The notes beneath the pieces were generated by a model that was not told the origin of the DNA, made no database searches, and worked only from the letters and a program-made list of their open reading frames with translations. Shown here piece after piece: positions 57,561 through 64,000 of a stretch of DNA of 64,000 bases; within the stretch, counting starts at the first letter, position 1, and each line of letters opens with the position of its first letter. This DNA is from Penium margaritaceum (Eukaryota > Streptophyta > Zygnematophyceae > Desmidiales > Peniaceae), in contig SZWC01009501.1 of the NCBI GenBank assembly GCA_023375785.1, forward strand, positions 1 to 64,000. Reading direction: 5' to 3'. A program made the translations under genes and the position numbers.

Positions 57561-58588
57561 TTGTCGTTTCCATTAGACAGTCATAATTATTTTTTTCTGT
57601 TCTGGATGTCCGAACGATGTCTATTCTACATCATTACATGAGCGTAATAGTGTTGTTCTACTGACAGAATGCCACCTACGCGGATCATAAGTTATGATAG
57701 TGTGATAGTCCAGCAACAAGTCTAGGCTGGGCACAACCAAACCCCAAGTTCGATGGTTATGCGATTGCTCTCGTTCGGGTTTGCGGTAAGTTTGCATTGG
57801 GTGTCCGAAACCTCCTACGCATTGAGAGGAAACTTGCTGCATCACGCTAACGCGGGGCTCAACAAGTGCAACGTCAACCCCTGGAATAGGATGCGTGGTG
57901 ATGGAGTTTGAGCATGGTTTGCACATACAAAACTGGTGAGTTTGCGAGTCCTGGAAAAACTTTAAATGTTGTTTCTTGCTTCATTGCGATCAAGTGAAAA
58001 CACACCTTTTGTTTGCTTTTCCAGGACGTACAAGTCCCCATTCTTTACATGCAAACACTACACACCCCCTCCCCCCTTCCCTGTCCCCACTTTCCCCCTC
58101 CCCTCCCCTTTGAATTACAGTGGGCCCTGTGAGCCCTTCTACCGAGGGCACCTCTCGGGCCCGTTTTAGCAGGGCCCAGTAGGTGCCCGCACAAGAATAC
58201 AACATTGAACGTCAAAATATGTGTTAGGTTTCTATGCAATTTGCTCTACAAACTATAGCGTTTGCTTGTTAGGAATAAAAAGAAAACAAAACAGGTCATT
58301 GCTCGATCGCGAGCGATGTCTCCAGTTTGGTCCCGTTTCGAATAGGCGGGGGAAACGAGTGAATAGCAGGGGCATATTAGTAATTTATTGGACGATTTTT
58401 GAAAAACTAGCTAGGTGGTGGCATTCTTTCATTAAGCTATAGAGTCATGGCAAGCTGCGAACGAAGTTCCAAATTGGGGGCTTGGTTCATTTAAACTTCA
58501 GACTTGAAGCACGGTTCATTCAATCTACAAAAGTGGGGGAATGGGATCAATTGAACCCTTGATGACCCCCCCTACCCCCTTTCACGAC
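57561..58588. other. no recognised gene
   Basis: AT-moderate sequence. A diverged relative of the central hairpin module of the TIR element lies near 58140-58195 (GGGCCCGTTTTAGCAGGGCCC). No coding signal. Confidence 0.45.
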
Positions 58589-58668
58589 ATGTAACCCCTC
58601 TACTAGGATGTAGGGTTTCGTGTTTTGTGCGGGCCCCGTCAGCGCATACCACAGACAACCCTAAATCC

Positions 58669-58676
58669 TATAAAAG
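58669..58676 (+). promoter_or_regulatory. TATA box in presumed copia LTR
   Basis: TATAAAAG about 160 bases before the primer site, a normal place for the promoter of an LTR element. Confidence 0.5.
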
Positions 58677-58832
58677 ACTTGCCACCTCCTCTGGAACCCA
58701 CCTGATCTTGCTTTTAACTCTTTTTTTGGCGACGCTTTGCTCCTTAAGCATCCATGGCCTTTTGCCTCTAGCGTGCTTGGCTTGTGCTTCCCATTTCCCT
58801 TGCTCTCCCTCCCACCAGGATCCTTTATCCTC

Positions 58833-58843
58833 TGGTATCAGAG
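58833..58843 (+). promoter_or_regulatory. copia primer-binding site
   Basis: TGGTATCAGAG, matching the common plant retrotransposon primer site. Confidence 0.85.
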
Positions 58844-59696
58844 TAGTGGAGAGACGGGGTATTGAGCCCGCGAATCAAGTGCTCATTCCTGGTGTGCGGC
58901 CGGTCTCCGTCACCACCACCGTTTTCGCCACCGTTTTTTCCGCGCTCGTTGCCGAGCTGTTGTGGAGCATCCTCCCACGGCTGCTCCCTACCCGCGCCCA
59001 TCTTGTGGCGGGCAACAGCAGGAGCAACGTTCAAACATCCGCAGGTGTGTCCTTTATTCTCTCCCGCGGGACTGCTCCCGTCCGCGGGTGCTGAGATCTG
59101 CAGCTGCCACATCTACGGCAGCAGCTTAAGCAGCAGCACCATCACCTCCTGAGTTGTAGTCTTCTCAGCCGCGACTACGACTGCGAGAGCTGTAGCTATG
59201 ACGACAGTTACACTACGAAGCCAACACCTGCAGCCACTGCTGCCACCGCATTCTCCTCAGCAGCTGCCATAGACATGCACCTGCAGCAGCAGCTCCACTC
59301 ACCGCTGCAGGTCCGGTCGCCAGAGCCAAAGCAACCGCAACCATTGCAGCTGCATTCTAAGCGGCCGCAATAGAAGCAGCAGCAGCCAGTTGGAGCCGCA
59401 GCTGTTGTATTCTAAGCAACACCACCGCCACGTCTTTTAGTCACAGCATTCTCAGCCGTGACTACGACTGTGACAGCAGCAGCTACAACGACATCAGCTG
59501 CATTCTACGCAGTAACAGCCAGCTCTAATAAAAAGCCGCTCGCATTCCACGCAGCAGCAGCCTCTTGCATCCCAAGCAACAGCCGCTTGCATCCCAAGCA
59601 GCAGCCACTCGCATCCTAAGCAGCCATATTCTACACAACAGTAGCCATTCTAAGTCACAACCGCTTGTAGCCGCAGCAGCTGCACTCTAAGCCACG

Positions 59697-60593
59697 TTGC
59701 AGCATGTACCGCAGTGCAGAAGTTCCACACGTCATGGTAGCCTTAGTGCCTTTGTGCTATCGGTGCTGCCAACCACGCCAACCTCACTACTGCACTACTT
59801 CGGTGGTGTGGCAACTGCCACGCTCGTGAATCATGACAGTCCAGGCGCCTTCCCGTCAGGTGGATACTACGGAGAGGGGGCGCTGCCTCGCTATGAACTT
59901 TGTCGCAGAGGCATGAGCAGCGACCGGACGTCCGAGTCTGCCTCAGCACCAACTGCACAAGCATCATGTCACCGACCGGTAAGCGTCTCCCCAACCCCTT
60001 TGTCTGGGGGGGATCATTTTGCGCACGTCAACCCGGAGGTCGCTGCTGCCCAGCTGTACACAACACTAACACAGAACATTGTTAGTCTTGTGGGTGCTCT
60101 TACATGTACCACTTTCGCTATCATAGACGCTACTACAACGGCTGCAGCTACATTCGCTGCAACCGCTAGAACTTCGCGCGCTCCTATGGTAACCTCCGCT
60201 AGGCACTCCATTGAGTCATACACCGAGGCCGGAGCTGTCATTAGACCCATTGCTACAGCCGCTGCTGACATAGGCACTCAAATCTTGGCAGCTGCCTATG
60301 CCATTGCATTGGCGACGGCCTCAGCTGCATTTGGTACAACTGCCGCTGCATCGTCCATCCGCGCTTGTACGTCGACCGTCGTCGCAGCCGCCGCATCTGC
60401 CCCATCTGCCAGCTCCAGCTTCGTTACTGCGGCTGTTTCCATTGTGGCCGTCTTCATCACTCTCAGTGCCGCCTTCAACGCTGGGGCTCTCGCTCTTGTG
60501 GTTCGAGGCGCATCTACAATTGCCATCCTTTTTGCAGCAGCCACAGCTGCAGTCCCACATCTCCTTGCTTTCCTGCACAGCCTACCCTCTTGA
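59697..60593 (+). pseudogene. copia Ala/Thr-rich leader open frame
   Basis: A 298-codon open frame whose second half is Ala/Thr/Ser/Val-rich and hydrophobic (for example ATTTAAATFAATARTSRAP, then YTEAGAVIRPI, ADIGTQILAAAYAIALAT). It is related to the leader at 28163-28933 and, more weakly, to 10464-11590. No known domain. It lies between primer site and gag on the sense strand. The preserved spine between copies suggests an encoded product in the ancestral element, but triplet expansion could also shape it. Confidence 0.6.
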
Positions 60594-61446
60594 CTCCCTT
60601 GCTATGTATTGTACGTGCTTGCATTCTTTTCCTACCTTCTGTGTGGTGGCTTGTCATGTCTGACTTGGGATGGGCTGTCCTGCAGAATTTCTATCCTTTG
60701 CCTCTGGCAACCCCATTTTTACCATGCCAACTGGGGCTGGGGAAACTCTGCCAAAATCTGTCCGGCAGAGCCCGCACGTCGTCACCATGCCCGGTGACGA
60801 CGAGTCAGTCATTGCAACCCTTCAGCGCAAGCAGGCCCTCGCTCACGAGGCCAAGCAGGAGGTTGAGGATCGTCTTAAGCTCGCTGAGGACAACTGCGCT
60901 TCTTTTGATGATGAAGTAGCCGCTGTTGTACTTTGCCGCCTCCCCTCTGCATCTGCTGTTCCCCCTTCCGGAGATAGCCCCACTCTTCCAGCGGTCACCC
61001 CTTCTGCCTTCAGCACCTCTGCTGCTACGCACACTTGTACTACCGCCACTGCTTCCACTCTGGCTCTGCCTCGCCACTACTTCACCGCCTCCCCTCTGCG
61101 TCTGCTGATCCCCCTGAATCGGACTTCCCAAGAGGAGAAGGCGAGTGCAGAGGTAAGCGCAGGTGGCTGAGAAAAACATCCACGGATATTTTTCTTAGCC
61201 ACCTGTGCTTACCTCTGCACTCGCCTTCTCCTCTTGGGAAGTGCGATTCAGTGCCTCGGCTGAGGGAGAGCAGTTGTGGGAGTACTACTCCCCCGTTGTT
61301 GCTCCCTTCACACACTTGCTGCTGAGTCCGCCCGTGTTATCCGTGCTCTCATCGTCACTGCACCTAAGTCGCTGATTGATGATGTTGGCACCTTCAATGC
61401 TCACCCTGTTGCCTAGCGCCTCGCTGACCCCATTGGCGCATACGCC

Positions 61447-62049
61447 ATGTTGCGTCGCCGTACCACCGTCACTGGCCAAGCCGCTCAGAGCGCGCTTATG
61501 GTCCAGTTCAACATGCTTCTCATGCAAACTGATGAGACCGCCGATGCCTATTGGGCTCGGGGTCTCAAGCTCCTTCGTGAGCTTGACGAAGCAGCACCTG
61601 GCCAACTCTTTGCCGTTCTGACCATGGTCAATGGTCTCATTCCTGAGCTTTCCATTCTCCTTCGCAATGTCAAAGTAGATGAGCTGCAACGCCTTGCCTC
61701 GCAGCCGGTCCCGCCCAGGTTGCCGCCTGGGATTGGTGCTCTTTGGGACTTCACGTCTGAGCGCTTTGCTGCTTGGTGGACTAGCTTGCATGACAATCGT
61801 CTCCATCGCTCTGCCATCACAGGTGTTGCTGCACTCACCACTGGTGCTGCACCTTCCTCCTCTAGTGTATCTTCCTCCGCCTTAACCGCTTCTTCCTCTT
61901 CCTCCCCTGCCTCTGCCCTTGCTTCCCAGGGTTGTGGAAAGGGCAAGGGGAAGGGCAAGGGCAAAGTAAGACAAGGGTGCTACGATGAAAAAACGGGTTC
62001 TGGATGCCGTCGTGTGTTGCAGTTGTGGCTCGACCGAGCGCTCTGCTAG
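61447..62049 (+). pseudogene. copia gag
   Basis: A 200-codon open frame with the copia gag core (QSALMVQFNMLLMQTDETAD, LLRELDEAAPGQLFAVLTM, FTSERFAAWWTSL) and a Ser-rich tail ending in a basic GKGKGKGKGK-type stretch before the zinc-knuckle region. Treated as a fossil part. Confidence 0.85.
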
Positions 62050-63086
62050 GACTTGCCCCGCTCCACCGGATGACCTCCGCCTTGCCCGGGCGATGCGCGC
62101 TCATGGGGCGCGCACGTCCAGCTCCTCCTCTGCATCCTCGCCCTCAGGTGCCGGTGTCCCATCGCGCTCCTCCACCCCTCTCCAGGCTCAGGCTCACGCC
62201 GCCTCTGGTGTGCCTTTGCCTCCGTTGCCTGGCCACTACCCCTCGGGCTGGCCACCTCCTTACGATGCCCTTGCGTATGCTGGTCCCCCGTCATCACCCT
62301 ACACTGCTCTGCTGTGGTTCCCTCCTTCCACTGGGGCGTCTACTCCAGCTCCGCCAGCCTCTGTGGATGGTGATCGCGGGGATCACGAGCGCCATCTTAA
62401 GCAGTCCCTCCTTCAGCTTCTCCGCCTTCGCGATCACGGAGGTGAGGGTGTCGCACCGCTGGCCAGAGGTCTTCTGTGTCAAATTGACAGTGTCCTTCGT
62501 GGGGATCCTCCCAGTCACGTTCTTGGTGCTATGTGTACGTCTGTCCCGTGGATTGAGCGTTGGCAGTCTGACTTCCTTCCTCGTGGTCTCTCCCTTTGTA
62601 CCCTATCTCCGTCCTCCATTGGCACTGTCACCACGTCCAGTGTGCTACTCCCCGTGTGTGTGTCAAGTGGACACTGGGTCCTCAACTTTGGGGCGTCCTA
62701 CTACATTACGTCCGTGCGGTCCTCGTTCGTCTCGTTAGGCTCCGTCGGTTCTGTCCGCTTTGTTCGTACTGGGTCTGGTCAGATGCTTCCTGTTCAGGGT
62801 GTGGGCGTTGTGTGCTTTGTCGGACCCAGTGGTGTCCTGTATCTGCCTGACGTCTTGTATAAGCCTACGCTGGAGCTCAGCGTGCTGTCTCTGCCATCCT
62901 TAGATGATCAAGATATGGACTTCACTACGAGCCATGGTGTTGCCACTGCTTGTCTACATTCCTCCGACCATGCTGTTCTCCATGGCGTGAACTGTGGCAA
63001 ACTCTATCGTGTTCCCTTGCACGGTGTCTCTGAGCGTTGGAATTGGATACTTGCCGACGGTGTCTAAGGGTGCACACCAAATCCTG

Positions 63087-63175
63087 GGTTCGCAAATCAG
63101 GATTCGCAAAACCAGGTCTCGTATCTGGATTCGTGAATCCGAATCCAGGATTTTAGACCCGTGAAACATTCGCAG
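63087..63175. repeat. subterminal motif array
   Basis: GGTTCGCAAATC (63087), GGATTCGCAAAACC (63100), the inverted repeat GGATTC-GT-GAATCC (63127-63140), a GAATCCAGGATT continuation and CATTCGCAGATC (about 63167). Variants of GATTCGCAAA in both orientations within 90 bases of the element end resemble transposase-binding arrays of hAT elements. Confidence 0.6.
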
Positions 63176-63185
63176 ATCTCCACCC

Positions 63186-63199
63186 GGGGGGGGGGGGGC
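63186..63199. repeat. poly-G run
   Basis: An uninterrupted run of about 13 G between the motif array and the reading frame. Confidence 0.9.
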
Positions 63200-63698
63200 T
63201 TCTGATAATCAAACACCTGGGGATCCAGTTCAGGACTTCCTACCCCAGACACCCAACCTCATGTTTGTACATTTAAACCACGTGTTCAGGTTTGTAGATT
63301 CCAACGCATGGAATGACGTCTTCCTGACATAGTTTAAGGAAGCTTCCTCTTTGACATAGTTTCCTTTGTTTACATGCGAAACTACCTTGCATGACGTCAA
63401 GCAAGTCAACATCAGCCGCTGATTGCGGAGTAATTCGCGTGAGAAGAAAAAGCGGGACAGCAATGGAGGCCGTCCATCATCGACGGACGCGCAAGTCATC
63501 GCGCGTCCATCGGTGATGGACGGCGTCGCAATGTTCCATCTTTACGCACTGCAAGCAACGGTTCTCAAGCTTGTTACTGCTTCACTTCAGCCCGTCGACC
63601 TGTGCACCGCTTCAGAGGACAGTGACTGGATCACCTCAACCCGTTTACACTGACTGCCAGTGCAGTCGTTCCAAGGGGTAGCGAGCACTGCTGGCACC
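63200..63698 (+). other. 5' non-coding part of the hAT-like element
   Basis: About 0.5 kb between the terminal motifs and the ATG. It contains a palindromic pair CCGTCCATCATCGACGGACG / CGCGCGTCCATCGGTGATGGACGG-type repeat (63468-63522). No second gene is seen. Presumably promoter and 5' UTR. Confidence 0.45.
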
Positions 63699-64000
63699 AT
63701 GACGGGTGCTGCAAGTGGTTTGGCTGGGGACGAAGCGGTTGCAGATGATGACGACGAAGACGACTACAAAGACGAGGGCAATGCAATGGGAGATAAGCGC
63801 AAGCGGTACAAGGCCATGATCTGGCGGTTTTTCAAGAAGATGGCCGATGATCCTGACCGTGCGGTTTGTCAGACGTGCTTCAAGGACTACACGTGTGCGA
63901 AGGGCACCACGAGCAGCATGCGCAAGCATCTCCGCATCAAGCACAAGAAGCTGTTCATCCAGCTCAAGGAATTGGAAGCCACTGCAGCTCTCCAGGAGGC
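63699..64000 (+). CDS. BED-type zinc-finger protein, N-terminus (probable hAT transposase)
   Basis: The frame starts ATGACGGGTGCT and stays open to the window end, giving 100 residues so far. Residues about 11-26 are acidic (DDDDEDDYKDE). The BED finger follows: an aromatic lead (Trp42, Phe44, Phe45), Cys57-x2-Cys60, then His77-x4-His82 in SSMRKHLRIKHKKL. BED fingers bind DNA and stand at the N-terminus of hAT transposases. A domesticated host ZBED-like factor is the alternative, but the transposon-like 5' terminus 0.6 kb upstream favours a transposase. The ATG at 63699 is the first in frame and puts the acidic tail ahead of the finger, as is common. The catalytic core and hAT dimerisation domain would be downstream, outside the window. 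The frame is clean, without any break in the visible part, in contrast to the decayed retroelements nearby. Confidence 0.85.
   Translation, partial: MTGAASGLAGDEAVADDDDEDDYKDEGNAMGDKRKRYKAMIWRFFKKMADDPDRAVCQTCFKDYTCAKGTTSSMRKHLRIKHKKLFIQLKELEATAALQE

Larger units (their letters stand above)
58589..63066 (+). mobile_element. Ty1/copia fossil, 5' part, cut by a hAT-like element
   Basis: Parts: a presumed LTR ending just before the primer site (start near 58589 is a guess; it contains TATAAAAG at 58669), primer site 58833-58843, GCA-rich leader (59100-60600), gag (about 61340-61990; LMVQFNMLLMQTDETADAYW), a zinc-knuckle-like block (about 62015-62060) and protease (about 62650-63060; HWVLNFGASYYIT, GSGQMLPVQGVGVVCF, VLYLPDVLY). 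It ends where the hAT-like element begins; the rest may lie beyond the window. Broken in several places; better preserved in gag and protease than the other copies of its lineage. Confidence 0.85.
63067..64000 (+). mobile_element. hAT-like DNA transposon, 5' end (runs off window)
   Basis: Copia sequence stops at about 63066. A new sequence starts AAGGGTGCACACC, of the AGGGTG type usual for hAT termini. Behind it is an array of short motifs (63087-63175) and, 0.6 kb on, a BED zinc-finger open frame. This arrangement (terminus, subterminal binding motifs, BED-type transposase N-terminus) is typical of hAT elements. The transposase core and the 3' end are outside the window, so the assignment rests on the 5' end only. 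The 8-bp target duplication cannot be checked. Confidence 0.6.

Overview
This window looks like nuclear DNA of a streptophyte (plant lineage), most plausibly a large, repeat-rich genome such as a charophyte alga. The evidence is one host gene of the xyloglucan endotransglucosylase/hydrolase (XTH) type, Ty1/copia and chromodomain-bearing Ty3/gypsy elements primed by the plant-type TGGTATCAGAGC site, Mutator-like and hAT-like DNA transposons, and very sparse host coding sequence. The lineage call is an inference; nothing here identifies a species. There are no bacterial operons and no CRISPR array.

Layout. 1-8.2 kb: a CT microsatellite, a degenerate ~152-bp tandem repeat with an inverted relative, a copia fragment on the minus strand, two GCT/GCA-rich tracts and old dispersed repeats. 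8.2-30.6 kb: a pile-up of copia and gypsy fossils. It includes a chromovirus (13.7-19.2 kb) and a copia insertion whose two LTRs now lie in inverted orientation but still carry the same 5-bp target duplication (22690-30559). 30.6-36.3 kb: the lowest-repeat part, with an assembly-type duplication around a single N, the XTH gene (33435-34205, minus strand) and a 417-bp gap that hides its 5' part. 36.3-38.0 kb: a Mutator-like foldback element with ~620-bp terminal inverted repeats and a perfect 10-bp target duplication. 39.3-51.2 kb: two copies of a terminal-inverted-repeat element built of strong hairpins. The second copy was invaded, exactly in the loop of its central hairpin, by an almost complete copia element (41940-50902). 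51.8-55.8 kb: two gypsy fragments of different lineages. 55.8-58.6 kb: no recognised gene, with a GC-rich repeat cluster. 58.6-63.07 kb: the 5' part of another copia element. 63.07 kb to the end: the 5' end of a hAT-like transposon with an array of short subterminal motifs and an open reading frame for a BED zinc finger that runs off the window.

How the parts relate. Almost everything is transposon on transposon. The only confident host gene is the XTH, a secreted enzyme that cuts and rejoins xyloglucan in the cell wall. The most unusual material is the hairpin element family at 39.3 and 41.4/51.2 kb, the Mutator-like foldback, and an alanine/threonine-rich GCT-repeat leader region between primer site and gag that is shared by several copia copies. 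All retroelements are treated as fossils: spans, parts and relative age only.
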